From assembly GCF_009863025.1 (NCBI RefSeq), contig NZ_WWIR01000624.1, forward strand, positions 1 to 35,281: a stretch of DNA of 35,281 nt. The letters run 5' to 3'. Each line of letters begins with the position of its first letter. Position 1 is the first letter of the stretch. Shown piece by piece: positions 16,429-25,648 of this stretch. Source of the stretch: Streptomyces sp. SID4985. Its GTDB lineage: Bacteria; Actinomycetota; Actinomycetes; Streptomycetales; Streptomycetaceae. A model generated the notes under the pieces. The model saw nothing but the letters and a program-made list of their open reading frames with translations, made no database searches and was not told the DNA's origin. A program made the position numbers and the translations under genes.

Positions 16429-16491
16429 TGTGCCGGCGTACGGCGATCCCCCAGGTGGCGGAGTCGTACGAGCAAGGATCGGAGAGCACGC

Positions 16492-18588
16492 GTGACGCGC
16501 AGCGTGTACGTGACCGGGATCGACCGGAGCGACGGCCGTCAGGTCGTCGAACTGGGAGTCATGGAACTGCTGACCCGGCAGGTCGACCGGGTCGGGGTGT
16601 TCCGCCCCCTGGTGCACGACGGGCCGGACCGGATGTTCGAGCTGCTGCGGGCGCGCTACCGCCTCACCCAGGACCCGGCGACGGTCTACGGCATGGACTA
16701 CGAGGAGGCGTCCAGCCTCCAGGCCGAGCGCGGCACCGACGAGCTGGTCTCCGTCCTGGTCGACCGCTTCCACCGGGTGGCCCGCGACTACGACGTGGTC
16801 CTGGTCCTCGGCACCGACTTCGCCGCCACCCAGCTCCCCGACGAGCTGGCGATCAACGCCCGGCTCGCGAACGAGTTCGGCGCCTCCGTGATCCCGATCG
16901 TGGGCGGCCGCAAGCAGACCGCCGCCGCCGTGCTCGCCGAGACCCGCAACGCCTTCCGCGCCTACGCGGGCCTCGGCTGCGACGTGCTCGCCATGGTCGC
17001 CAACCGGGTCGCCCGCGAGGACCGCGACGAGATCGCCGAGCGCCTCGCCGACCGGCTGCCCGTGCCCTGTTACGTGCTGCCCGACGAGCCCGCCCTGTCC
17101 GCGCCGACCGTCTCGCAGATCGCGCACGCGCTGGGCGCCAAGGTCCTGCTCGGGGACGACGCCGGGATGTCCCGTGACGCCCTTGACTTCGTCTTCGGCG
17201 GCGCCATGCTGCCCAACTTCCTCGCCGCCCTGACCCCCGGCTGCCTGGTCGTGACCCCGGGCGACCGCGCCGACCTGGTCGTGGGCGCGCTCGCCGCGCA
17301 CAACGCGGGCACCCCGCCCATCGCCGGTGTGCTGCTCACCCTGAACGAGGTGCCGAGCAAGGAGATCCTCACCCTGGCCGCCCGTCTCGCCCCCGGCACT
17401 CCGGTGCTCTCGGTGGCCGGGACCAGCTTCCCGACCGCCGAGCAGCTGTTCTCGCTGGAGGGCCGGATGACGGCCGCCACCCCGCGCAAGGCGGAGACCG
17501 CGCTGGGCCTGTTCGAGCGGTACGCCGACACCGCGGGCCTCGCGGGCCGGGTCTCGGCGCCGAGCGGCGACCGGGTCACGCCGATGATGTTCGAGCACAA
17601 GCTCCTGGAGCGGGCCCGCGCCGACAAGCGCCGGGTCGTGCTCCCCGAGGGCACCGAGGAGCGGGTGCTGCACGCGGCCGAGGTGCTGCTGCGCCGGGAC
17701 GTGTGCGACCTCACGCTGCTCGGCCCCGAGGACCAGATCCGCAAGAAGGCCGCCGACCTCGGCATCGACCTGGGCGACAGCCAGCTGATCGACCCGGCGA
17801 CCTCCGAACTGCGCGACTCCTTCGCGGAGAAGTACGCCGCGCTGCGCGCCCACAAGGGCGTCACCGTGGAGCTGGCGTACGACGTGGTCACCGACGTGAA
17901 CTACTTCGGCACGCTGATGGTCCAGGAGGGCCTGGCCGACGGCATGGTCTCCGGCTCGGTGCACTCCACCGCCGCGACGATCCGCCCCGCCTTCGAGATC
18001 ATCAAGACCAGGCCGGACTCCTCGATCGTCTCGTCCGTCTTCTTCATGTGCCTGGCCGACAAGGTGCTGGTCTACGGCGACTGCGCGGTCAACCCCGACC
18101 CGGACGCCGAGCAGCTCGCGGACATCGCCGTGCAGTCGGCGGCGACGGCGGCGCAGTTCGGCGTGGAGCCGAGGATCGCGATGCTGTCGTACTCCACGGG
18201 GACGTCCGGTTCGGGCGCCGACGTGGAGAAGGTGCGCACGGCGACCGAGCTGGCGCGCTCGCGGCGGCCCGACCTGAAGATCGAGGGGCCGATCCAGTAC
18301 GACGCGGCCGTGGACGCCGCCGTGGCCGCGACCAAGCTGCCCGGCTCGGAGGTCGCGGGCCAGGCGAGTGTGCTGATCTTCCCCGACCTGAACACCGGCA
18401 ACAACACCTACAAGGCCGTGCAGCGCTCCGCGGGCGCCATCGCGGTCGGCCCGGTCCTCCAGGGCCTGCGCAAGCCGGTCAACGACCTGTCGCGGGGCGC
18501 TCTCGTCCCCGACATCGTGACGACAGTCGCCATCACCGCCATCCAGGCCCAGCAGCCGACCGAAACCGAAAGGGCTTCCGCGCAGTGA
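16492..18588 (+). CDS. pta: Phosphate acetyltransferase (long form)
   Basis: 698 residues; interconverts acetyl-CoA and acetyl phosphate. This is the long, two-part form. Residues 1-360 hold a BioD-like P-loop domain whose Walker A is degenerate (YVTGIDRSDGRQVVELG lacks the GKS core) and a DRTGG-type regulatory domain. From about 362 (MMFEHKLLERARADKRRVVL) the catalytic PTA domain follows, with the GMVSGSVHSTAATIRPA and SYSTGTSGSG segments. GTG 16492 is preceded by GGAG at seven bases. The stop overlaps the ackA start (GTGA), giving the classic pta-ackA operon. Confidence 0.95.
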   Translation: MTRSVYVTGIDRSDGRQVVELGVMELLTRQVDRVGVFRPLVHDGPDRMFELLRARYRLTQDPATVYGMDYEEASSLQAERGTDELVSVLVDRFHRVARDYDVVLVLGTDFAATQLPDELAINARLANEFGASVIPIVGGRKQTAAAVLAETRNAFRAYAGLGCDVLAMVANRVAREDRDEIAERLADRLPVPCYVLPDEPALSAPTVSQIAHALGAKVLLGDDAGMSRDALDFVFGGAMLPNFLAALTPGCLVVTPGDRADLVVGALAAHNAGTPPIAGVLLTLNEVPSKEILTLAARLAPGTPVLSVAGTSFPTAEQLFSLEGRMTAATPRKAETALGLFERYADTAGLAGRVSAPSGDRVTPMMFEHKLLERARADKRRVVLPEGTEERVLHAAEVLLRRDVCDLTLLGPEDQIRKKAADLGIDLGDSQLIDPATSELRDSFAEKYAALRAHKGVTVELAYDVVTDVNYFGTLMVQEGLADGMVSGSVHSTAATIRPAFEIIKTRPDSSIVSSVFFMCLADKVLVYGDCAVNPDPDAEQLADIAVQSAATAAQFGVEPRIAMLSYSTGTSGSGADVEKVRTATELARSRRPDLKIEGPIQYDAAVDAAVAATKLPGSEVAGQASVLIFPDLNTGNNTYKAVQRSAGAIAVGPVLQGLRKPVNDLSRGALVPDIVTTVAITAIQAQQPTETERASAQ

Positions 18589-19793
18589 CCCCCACCCGTG
18601 TCCTCGTCCTCAACTCCGGCTCGTCCTCGCTGAAGTACCAGCTCCTGGACATGCGGGACAGCAGCCGGCTCGCGGTGGGCCTGGTCGAGCGGATCGGCGA
18701 GCAGACCTCGCGGCTGCGCCACACCCTGGTCGCCACCGGCGAGACCCGTGAGCAGAACGGCCCGATCGCCGACCACGAGACCGCGCTGAAGGCGGTCGCC
18801 GAGGAGCTGGCCCGCGACGGGCTCGGCCTCGACTCGCCCGAACTGGCCGCGATCGGGCACCGGGTGGTGCACGGCGGCATGTTCTTCACCGAGCCCACCG
18901 TCATCGACGACGCGGTGCTCACCGAGATCGAGCGGCTGATCCCCGTCGCCCCGCTGCACAACCCGGCCAACCTCACCGGCATCCGCACCGCCCAGGCGCT
19001 GCGCCCCGACCTGCCCCAGGTCGCCGTGTTCGACACCGCCTTCCACACGACGATGCCGGAGTCGGCGGCGCGCTACGCGATCGACCCGAAGATCGCCGAC
19101 CGGCACCGCATCCGCCGCTACGGCTTCCACGGCACCTCGCACGCCTACGTCTCCCGCGAGACCGCGAAGCTGCTGGGCAAGGCCCCTGACGAGGTCAACG
19201 TGATCGTGCTGCACCTGGGCAACGGCGCCTCGGCGTCGGCGGTGGAGCGCGGGCGGTGCGTGGAGACCTCGATGGGGCTGACGCCGCTGGAGGGTCTGGT
19301 CATGGGCACGCGCTCCGGTGATCTGGACCCGGCCGTCATCTTCCATTTGGCCCGTGTCGGCGGAATGTCCATGGACGAGATCGACACTCTTCTGAACAAG
19401 AGGAGCGGTCTGTTCGGACTGTGCGGGGACAATGACATGCGGGAGATCCGCCGCCGGATCGAGGAGGGCGACGAAGAGGCGTCCCTCGCCTTCGACATTT
19501 ACATTCACCGCGTCAAGAAGTACATCGGCGCCTATTACGCCGTACTCGGGCAGGTGGACGCGGTGGCGTTCACCGCCGGGGTCGGGGAGAACGCGGCGGC
19601 CGTGCGCTCGGCGGCGGTCGCGGGCCTTGAGGGCCTTGGCCTGGCGGTGGACGAGGAACGGAACGCCGAACGGGCCGACGGGGCCCGGCTGATCTCGCCC
19701 GCGTCCGCGCGGGTGGCCGTCGCCGTGGTACCGACCGACGAGGAACTGGAGATCGCCACGCAGACCTATGCGCTGGTCGGAAAGAAGAGCTAA
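18585..19793 (+). CDS. ackA: Acetate kinase
   Basis: 402 residues, normal length; converts acetyl phosphate plus ADP to acetate plus ATP, and the reverse. ASKHA-fold motifs are in order: VLNSGSSSLKY, GHRVVHGG, VAVFDTAFH, YGFHGTSH, VLHLGNGAS and a TRSGDLDPAV segment, with FTAGVGENA near the end. The GTG start lies inside the pta stop (GTGA), so translation is coupled. Together with pta it sets the acetyl phosphate level, and pyk follows 98 bp later. Confidence 0.96.
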   Translation: MTPTRVLVLNSGSSSLKYQLLDMRDSSRLAVGLVERIGEQTSRLRHTLVATGETREQNGPIADHETALKAVAEELARDGLGLDSPELAAIGHRVVHGGMFFTEPTVIDDAVLTEIERLIPVAPLHNPANLTGIRTAQALRPDLPQVAVFDTAFHTTMPESAARYAIDPKIADRHRIRRYGFHGTSHAYVSRETAKLLGKAPDEVNVIVLHLGNGASASAVERGRCVETSMGLTPLEGLVMGTRSGDLDPAVIFHLARVGGMSMDEIDTLLNKRSGLFGLCGDNDMREIRRRIEEGDEEASLAFDIYIHRVKKYIGAYYAVLGQVDAVAFTAGVGENAAAVRSAAVAGLEGLGLAVDEERNAERADGARLISPASARVAVAVVPTDEELEIATQTYALVGKKS

Positions 19794-19850
19794 GCATTAC
19801 ACCGCAGTAACACGCCTGAGCGCCTGTCCGCCCATTTGTATCTCCGCAGG

Positions 19851-19864
19851 GCGGAATATTCCGC
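19851..19864. promoter_or_regulatory. Perfect 14-bp palindrome upstream of pyk
   Basis: GCGGAATATTCCGC is a complete palindrome 27 bp before the pyk start. Its left half also pairs with TCCGCCC at 19827-19833, so an alternative RNA hairpin is possible. A weak -10-like TAGGAT follows at 19880-19885. It may be an operator for pyk. Confidence 0.4.
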
Positions 19865-19891
19865 AGTGAAACAAACCGATAGGATCGCCTC

Positions 19892-21319
19892 ATGCGCCGT
19901 TCGAAAATCGTCTGTACTCTCGGCCCCGCGGTCGACTCCCACGAGATGCTCGTCGCCATGATCGAGGCGGGCATGAATGTGGCCCGCTTCAACTTCAGCC
20001 ACGGCACCCACGCCGAGCACCAGGCGCGGTACGACCGCGTCCGCGCCGCCTCCAAGGAGACCGGCCGCCCCATCGGTGTGCTGGCCGACCTCCAGGGCCC
20101 GAAGATCCGCCTGGAGACCTTCGCCGAGGGTCCGGTCGAGCTGGAGCGCGGTGACGAGTTCGTCATCACGACCGAGGACGTGCCGGGCGACAAGCAGATC
20201 TGCGGTACGACGTACAAGGGCCTGCCGGGTGACGTCTCGCGCGGCGACCAGATCCTCATCAACGACGGCAACGTCGAGCTGAAGGTCGTCGACGTCGAGG
20301 GCCCGCGGGTGCGGACGATCGTCATCGAGGGCGGTGTGGTCTCCGACCACAAGGGCATCAACCTGCCCGGCGCGGCGGTCAACGTGCCCGCGCTGTCCGA
20401 GAAGGACGTCGAGGACCTGCGCTTCGCGCTCCGCATGGGCTGCGACATGGTCGCGCTGTCCTTCGTCCGCGACGCCAAGGACGTGCAGGACGTCCACAAG
20501 GTGATGGACGAGGAGGGCCGCCGTGTTCCGGTGATCGCCAAGGTGGAGAAGCCGCAGGCGGTCGAGAACATGGAGGACGTCGTGCTGGCGTTCGACGGCG
20601 TGATGGTCGCCCGTGGTGACCTCGCCGTCGAGTACCCGCTCGAGAAGGTCCCGATGGTGCAGAAGCGCCTGATCGAGCTGTGCCGCCGCAACGCCAAGCC
20701 GGTGATCGTCGCGACCCAGATGATGGAGTCGATGATCACCAACTCGCGGCCGACCCGCGCCGAGGCCTCCGACGTGGCCAACGCGATCCTGGACGGCGCC
20801 GACGCGGTCATGCTGTCGGCCGAGTCGAGCGTGGGCGCGTACCCGGTCGAGACCGTGAAGACGATGTCGAAGATCGTCAAGGCGGCCGAGGAGGAGCTGC
20901 TCTCCAAGGGCCTCCAGCCGCTGGTGCCGGGCAAGAAGCCGCGCACGCAGGGCGGTTCGGTGGCCCGCGCGGCGGCCGAGATCGCCGACTTCCTCGGCGC
21001 CAAGGGCCTGATCGCGTTCACCAAGTCCGGTGACACCGCCCGCCGTCTGTCGCGCTACCGCGCCGCCCAGCCGATCCTCGCCTTCACCACCGACGAGGGC
21101 ACCCGCAACCAGCTGACCCTCAGCTGGGGCGTCGAGTCGCACGTCGTGCCGTTCGTGAACACCACGGACGAGATGGTCGACATGGTCGACCAGGAGCTGG
21201 CCGGCCTCAACCGCTTCAGCGCGGGCGACACGGTCATCATCACCGCGGGCTCGCCCCCCGGCGTCCCCGGCACCACCAACATGGTCCGGGTGCACCACGT
21301 GGGCGGCGACGCCAACTGA
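19892..21319 (+). CDS. pyk: Pyruvate kinase
   Basis: 475 residues, making pyruvate and ATP from phosphoenolpyruvate. It opens with RRSKIVCTLGPA and contains NVARFNFSHG, the LADLQGPKIR segment, the catalytic IAKVEKPQAV region with its lysine, MVARGDLAVE and the VATQMMESMI motif. The C-terminal domain is complete, as in allosteric bacterial enzymes. ATG 19892 has only AGGA as a ribosome site. It lies in the same direction as pta-ackA but with its own upstream palindrome. Streptomyces usually have two pyk genes; position suggests the pyk2 copy. Confidence 0.95.
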   Translation: MRRSKIVCTLGPAVDSHEMLVAMIEAGMNVARFNFSHGTHAEHQARYDRVRAASKETGRPIGVLADLQGPKIRLETFAEGPVELERGDEFVITTEDVPGDKQICGTTYKGLPGDVSRGDQILINDGNVELKVVDVEGPRVRTIVIEGGVVSDHKGINLPGAAVNVPALSEKDVEDLRFALRMGCDMVALSFVRDAKDVQDVHKVMDEEGRRVPVIAKVEKPQAVENMEDVVLAFDGVMVARGDLAVEYPLEKVPMVQKRLIELCRRNAKPVIVATQMMESMITNSRPTRAEASDVANAILDGADAVMLSAESSVGAYPVETVKTMSKIVKAAEEELLSKGLQPLVPGKKPRTQGGSVARAAAEIADFLGAKGLIAFTKSGDTARRLSRYRAAQPILAFTTDEGTRNQLTLSWGVESHVVPFVNTTDEMVDMVDQELAGLNRFSAGDTVIITAGSPPGVPGTTNMVRVHHVGGDAN

Positions 21320-21350
21320 CGTCTCCTCTCCGAGGATTCACGCATCACCG

Positions 21351-21379
21351 AGGGCGCTCCCTGCGACGGGGGGCGCCTT
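21351..21379 (+). terminator. Hairpin terminator after pyk
   Basis: An 11-bp stem with two G-U pairs (21351-21361 with 21369-21379) and a 7-nt loop begins 31 bp after the pyk stop; no long T-run follows. Confidence 0.55.
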
Positions 21380-21478
21380 CGGCGTTGGACGGCACCCGCC
21401 GTCTCGATAAGGCTCCCGCCTGTTCCGTGCCCCCGGTGATCCATGCGATCATCCGGCCACGTCGATCCGGGGGGCAGC

Positions 21479-24172
21479 GTGACGAATCAGCCGCAGATCC
21501 GCCGCAGGCGGTTGCTGCTCGCCAGTACGGCGGGAGTCGTCGCCGTGGGCGGGATGTCGGGAGACCTGATCTTCGGTTTCCTGAAGGACAGGTGGGCGCT
21601 GGGGACCTTCGCGGGTGCCGCCGTGCTGGTGGGCGGTCTGTCGGCCTTCATGTACCGCCACTCGGCCGACGATCTCGTGGCCTCGGGCGGTCCCGGGCTC
21701 GAACTGCGGCGCCAACTCCCCCATGAGCCCGTCCTCGTGGGACGCGACGTCCTGCGGGACAGCCTCGTCGAACGGCTCCGGGACGTACCGCCCCCGACGG
21801 GCGACGTACTGCCGGGAGACCCTTCGGCCGGACAGGCGGCGGTGACCGTGGTCCACGGCGCGGCCGGTACGGGAAAGACCGCGCTCGCCCTGCACGCGGC
21901 CCACCGCGTCAAGGAGCACTACCCCGACGGACAGCTCTACGTCGATCTGCGCGGTGACGCGGACGCCCCGCGCGAGGCGGGCGGGGTCCTGGCGGAGTTC
22001 CTGCGCAGCCTGGGCGCGGCGATGCCCGACATCCCCCGGGGAACGCAGGACCGGGCGGCGCTGTTCCGCAGCCTCACCAACGGCCTCCGGCTGCTGGTCG
22101 TCCTGGACAACGCGCACAGCACGGAACAGATCCAGCCACTTCTGCCCGTGGGGGCGGGCTGCTCGGTCCTCGTGACGAGCAGACGGGAGCTGTCGGCCGG
22201 CGGTGTCACCCGGCGCCGTGGCGTGAAGGTGCAGCTCCCGGAGGAGGACCAGGCGCTGGAGGTGCTCAGCGCGTACGCGGGCCCGGAACGTGTCGCCGCC
22301 GATCCGGCCGCGGCACTGGAGATCGTGCAGTTCTGCGGGCGTCTTCCGCTGGCCCTGCGCATCGTGGGCGGCAAGATCGGCGTGCGGGAGGACCTGACGC
22401 TCCGGCAGATGCGCGCGCGGCTGGAGGACGAACGGGCACGGCTGCACGAGCTGGTCTACGAGAACCTGAGCCTTCAGGCGTGTCTGTCCCTGACATACCG
22501 GGACCTCCCCGAGACCGTCCGCACGGCGGTGGGCCTGCTGGCCTCGCTGCCCGTCGGGGGCCTCACCGACTGGCATGTCGGCCGGTCCCTGCCGCACCCG
22601 GGCATGACGGGAGGCGTCACCGACGAACTGGTCGCGGTCGGCCTGATGGAGGCGGGCGGCGGAGACTCGGCGGAGTCCGGCTACCGCTTCCACGACCTCG
22701 TGCGTGTCTTCGCGAGCGAGCAGTACGACACCCTGCCGCCGGAGGAACGGCGGACGGCCGAGGAGCGTCTGGTGCGCGCCTACCGCGACGCCGTCGTACG
22801 CCTGGCGGCGGCCCGGGCCCCGGAACTCGCCGCCGAGGCACCCCGGGAGGGCGCCGGGGAGCCGGACCGTGAGTCGGCCGGTCCCTGGGTGGCCCGGGAG
22901 GGCGAGCGTGTCCAGTGGGCGATCGCGCGCGCCCGGCGCCTGGACATGGAGGCCACGGGCACGGAGACGGCCGAGGCGCTGTCGTACTTCCTCGACGACA
23001 TGACCCTGTCCTCGGCGTCGGCCCAGTGGCTCTTCCGGGAGGGAACGGAGCACCGGCCCCGGGTGGTACGGAGCCTGCGCCGGGGGCGCGCGCTGGCCGC
23101 CCTGGCGGAGGGAGCGCCGGACACGGCCCTGGAACTGCTCGTCGCCGAGGACGCCACGGCCCCGGACGACGTGCAGGCGGCGCGGGACCGCATGGTCGTG
23201 GCGAGGGCGTACGCGGCCAAGAACGACTATCCGGCCGCGCTGGAGCACATGAGCCGGGCCGTCGACGCGTTGCGCACCCGGGACGATCCGTGGCACGTGC
23301 TGAACTCCCTGGAGAAACTGGGCGAGTTCCAGAGGTGGCGCGGCAGTCCCGAGAAGGCGGAGGAGAGCCAGCGGGAGGCCCTGCGGCTGGCCCTGGAGTC
23401 CGGGGACACCCGGGCCAGGGCCCGGCTGCGGCGCACCCTGGCCGAGACCCTGGGCTATCTGCGCAGGCCCGAGGAGGCGGCCCCGCTCCTGGAACAGGCC
23501 GTCCATGACTTCAAGGTGCTGAACGACCGGGTCTGGGAGGGCGCGAGCCTCTACGCCCTGGGCAAGATCTACCGGCTGCTCGGACGCCGTGAACAGGCCC
23601 TGGAGACCTACGACAAGGCCGAGGACATCCTCGGTCCCCTGGGCGAACGGCTGTGGACCGGCCGCGTTCAGAACGCGCGTATCCGGGTGTACGCCGGGCT
23701 CGGGCGGTTCGACGACGCCTGGGCCTCGGTGCGGGCGGCCCTCGACCTGTTCGAGCAGCTGGGGAACGAGATGTGGTGCGCCCACACCGAGCGGGACGTC
23801 GGCTGGCTCCAGCTGCGCCAGGACCGTCCGGACCAAGCGCTGGCGCCGCTCACCCGGGCGATCGAGGTGACCGGCCGGGCCGGTGACGCGTACGCGGAGG
23901 CCATGGCCCTGCATCTGCGGGGTGTGGCGTACCGGGAACTGGGACGGTTCCGCGAGGCGCGCGACGACTTGGAGGCGGCCTTCGCCGTCTACCGGGGCGG
24001 CGCCTACGAGTGGAACGAGGCGGCGGTCCTGCACGACCTGATCCGGGCCCTGCGCGCGGACGGCGCCGCCGAGGAGGCGGCCGCGCTGGAGGCGGCCGCC
24101 GTCGCGGACCATCCGGCGTTCGTGCGGATGGCGGGCCGGGACGGCGCCCGCGCGGTGCCGGACGAGGAGTGA
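21479..24172 (+). CDS. Membrane-anchored STAND (NB-ARC) protein with TPR repeats
   Basis: 897 residues from GTG 21479, chosen because GGGGGG stands four bases upstream; an ATG at 21443 is in frame but without a site. Residues 7-10 are RRRR, followed by two hydrophobic segments (about 11-32 and 38-58), so the protein is probably membrane-bound with its bulk in the cytoplasm. The NB-ARC region has Walker A GAAGTGKT (127-134), Walker B LLVVLDNAHS (205-214), LVTSRR (231-236) and CGRLPLALRIVG (286-297). A winged-helix region follows, then TPR repeats from about 540 to 860. It resembles the ATPase/TPR half of AfsR/SARP regulators but lacks their DNA-binding domain. Its role is unknown. It stands alone between two terminators. 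Confidence 0.87.
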   Translation: MTNQPQIRRRRLLLASTAGVVAVGGMSGDLIFGFLKDRWALGTFAGAAVLVGGLSAFMYRHSADDLVASGGPGLELRRQLPHEPVLVGRDVLRDSLVERLRDVPPPTGDVLPGDPSAGQAAVTVVHGAAGTGKTALALHAAHRVKEHYPDGQLYVDLRGDADAPREAGGVLAEFLRSLGAAMPDIPRGTQDRAALFRSLTNGLRLLVVLDNAHSTEQIQPLLPVGAGCSVLVTSRRELSAGGVTRRRGVKVQLPEEDQALEVLSAYAGPERVAADPAAALEIVQFCGRLPLALRIVGGKIGVREDLTLRQMRARLEDERARLHELVYENLSLQACLSLTYRDLPETVRTAVGLLASLPVGGLTDWHVGRSLPHPGMTGGVTDELVAVGLMEAGGGDSAESGYRFHDLVRVFASEQYDTLPPEERRTAEERLVRAYRDAVVRLAAARAPELAAEAPREGAGEPDRESAGPWVAREGERVQWAIARARRLDMEATGTETAEALSYFLDDMTLSSASAQWLFREGTEHRPRVVRSLRRGRALAALAEGAPDTALELLVAEDATAPDDVQAARDRMVVARAYAAKNDYPAALEHMSRAVDALRTRDDPWHVLNSLEKLGEFQRWRGSPEKAEESQREALRLALESGDTRARARLRRTLAETLGYLRRPEEAAPLLEQAVHDFKVLNDRVWEGASLYALGKIYRLLGRREQALETYDKAEDILGPLGERLWTGRVQNARIRVYAGLGRFDDAWASVRAALDLFEQLGNEMWCAHTERDVGWLQLRQDRPDQALAPLTRAIEVTGRAGDAYAEAMALHLRGVAYRELGRFREARDDLEAAFAVYRGGAYEWNEAAVLHDLIRALRADGAAEEAAALEAAAVADHPAFVRMAGRDGARAVPDEE

Positions 24173-24182
24173 CCGACGCGCA

Positions 24183-24224
24183 CGTGGCCCGGTCCCCCCG
24201 GTGAGGGGAACCGGGCCACGTTTT
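24183..24224 (+). terminator. Rho-independent terminator after the NB-ARC gene
   Basis: CGTGGCCCGGT pairs with ACCGGGCCACG, with a small C/G extension and one bulge, followed directly by TTTT. It lies 10 bp after the stop, between convergent genes. Confidence 0.85.
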
Positions 24225-24250
24225 CGCGGCTCCCGGAGTGGCTCGGGGGT

Positions 24251-25648
24251 TCAGTCCGTGGTGTAGACCTGCATGCCGGGGATGTGGAGATTGCCGCCGA
24301 ACTGGCCCGCCTGGGTCACCTTGGCGTCGGTGAAGTAGATCAGGGGGATGTTCAGCGGGGGCGGGCTGTCGGGGCTGAAGGTCACCGGGATCAGGCCGAA
24401 GAGGTTGCCGGAGATGCTCTCGGTGTACATCACCGTGTCACCGCCGGTGATGGTGGACATCGAGCCCTTGGCCGCCTGGACGTGGTACGTCTTGCCCGCC
24501 TGCTCGTCCTTCACGGTCTGGTGCAGGTCGCCGATGTCGGTGCCGCCGGAGATGACGTACTTCAGCACCTTCTTGGTGGTGCCGTCGGCCGTGCGGACCT
24601 CGACGACACCCTTGTAGTCGGCGCCCTTGAGCAGCAGGGAGCTGGCGTTCAGGTACCAGGGGTCGTTCGCCACCTCCAGCTTGTTGTCCACGCCCCCCTT
24701 GTCGTCGGTGGCCTTGAGACAGTCCTCCGGCGCGGCCGAGTCGCTCGCGGAGGGGTCGGGCGAGGCACTCGTGGAGGGGTCGGCGGACGGGCTCCGCGTG
24801 GCGGACGGCGTGGTGGCGGCGTCCTTCTCCGGGGTGCCCTGGACCGCGCGCGGCGCCTTCTTGGTGGTCGCGGCGCCACCGCTCGTACCGGCCTTGTCCG
24901 CGTCGGCCTTGTCCGTACCGGACGTGGCCGAAGGGGCCGGAGCGGGCGCGGTCGACGACGCGGCGGGCGCCGGGGTCGTGGCGCCGACGGCCTGCTTGCC
25001 GCCGGTGAGGACGTCACCGATCGCGTTGCCGAGAGAGCCGAGCAGACCGCCGTCGGCGCTCTTGGACGGGGCCGGGGTGGTGGCGGGCGTCTCGGCGGCC
25101 GGGGACGACTGCGCGTCGCCCTTCGGGGCGCTCGGGAGCGCGGCGGCCTTGCCGTCGGAACCTGAATCCGGCGAAGAGGCGTTGTCCGCACCGCCCTGCG
25201 GGTCCGAAGAGCCCTTGGACTCCGACCCCTTGGAACCCGAGGAACCGTCGGAGCCCGAAGTGCCGGAGGAGTCAGAGGAGTTCGGGGAGTTCTTGGAGGA
25301 GTCCGTCGCGGAGGGCGTCGCGGTCGCGGACGGCGTGGCCGACGCGCTCGCCGACGGGGACGCGTCCCCGGAACCGTCCAGCGCGCTCACGCAGTCCTTG
25401 TAGTCCGCCGCCTTCTGGCTGTTGGACGCGGGGCTGGTGCCGGTGCTGTCGGCGATGGCGAGCGTGGACGTGAAGCCCATGCCCATGATGACGGCCGTCG
25501 GCATCGCCACGGAGGCTATCGCCTTGCCGGCCGGCATGTGGAGCCGGGTGAACAGCGGCTTCCTCGGCGCCGCGTGACGCGGCCCCGTTCTCTCCGGAGC
25601 GGAGGTGAGGGCCGCCTGGTCCTGACCGCGCGCCTGGTCAGCCGACAC
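24251..25648 (-). CDS. Secreted Ser/Ala/Pro-rich protein with DUF6230-like C-terminal domain
   Basis: 465 residues from GTG 25648, which overlaps the preceding DUF6114 gene by 11 bp and is preceded by GGGGGG. After a basic stretch (HAAPRKPLFTRLH) comes a hydrophobic segment (about 40-63) ending in an Ala-rich possible cleavage site, so it is secreted or anchored. Residues from about 70 to 310 are low-complexity Ser/Ala/Pro/Thr/Gly/Asp, probably disordered and wall-spanning. The last 150 residues form a beta-rich domain (ATDDKGGVDNKLEV onward). Near its end the segment IYFTDAKVTQAGQF aligns with LYIDVAQLDADAEF of the DUF6230 protein two genes upstream. Function unknown; the operon suggests an envelope or exported assembly. 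Confidence 0.72.
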   Translation of the reverse strand: MSADQARGQDQAALTSAPERTGPRHAAPRKPLFTRLHMPAGKAIASVAMPTAVIMGMGFTSTLAIADSTGTSPASNSQKAADYKDCVSALDGSGDASPSASASATPSATATPSATDSSKNSPNSSDSSGTSGSDGSSGSKGSESKGSSDPQGGADNASSPDSGSDGKAAALPSAPKGDAQSSPAAETPATTPAPSKSADGGLLGSLGNAIGDVLTGGKQAVGATTPAPAASSTAPAPAPSATSGTDKADADKAGTSGGAATTKKAPRAVQGTPEKDAATTPSATRSPSADPSTSASPDPSASDSAAPEDCLKATDDKGGVDNKLEVANDPWYLNASSLLLKGADYKGVVEVRTADGTTKKVLKYVISGGTDIGDLHQTVKDEQAGKTYHVQAAKGSMSTITGGDTVMYTESISGNLFGLIPVTFSPDSPPPLNIPLIYFTDAKVTQAGQFGGNLHIPGMQVYTTD

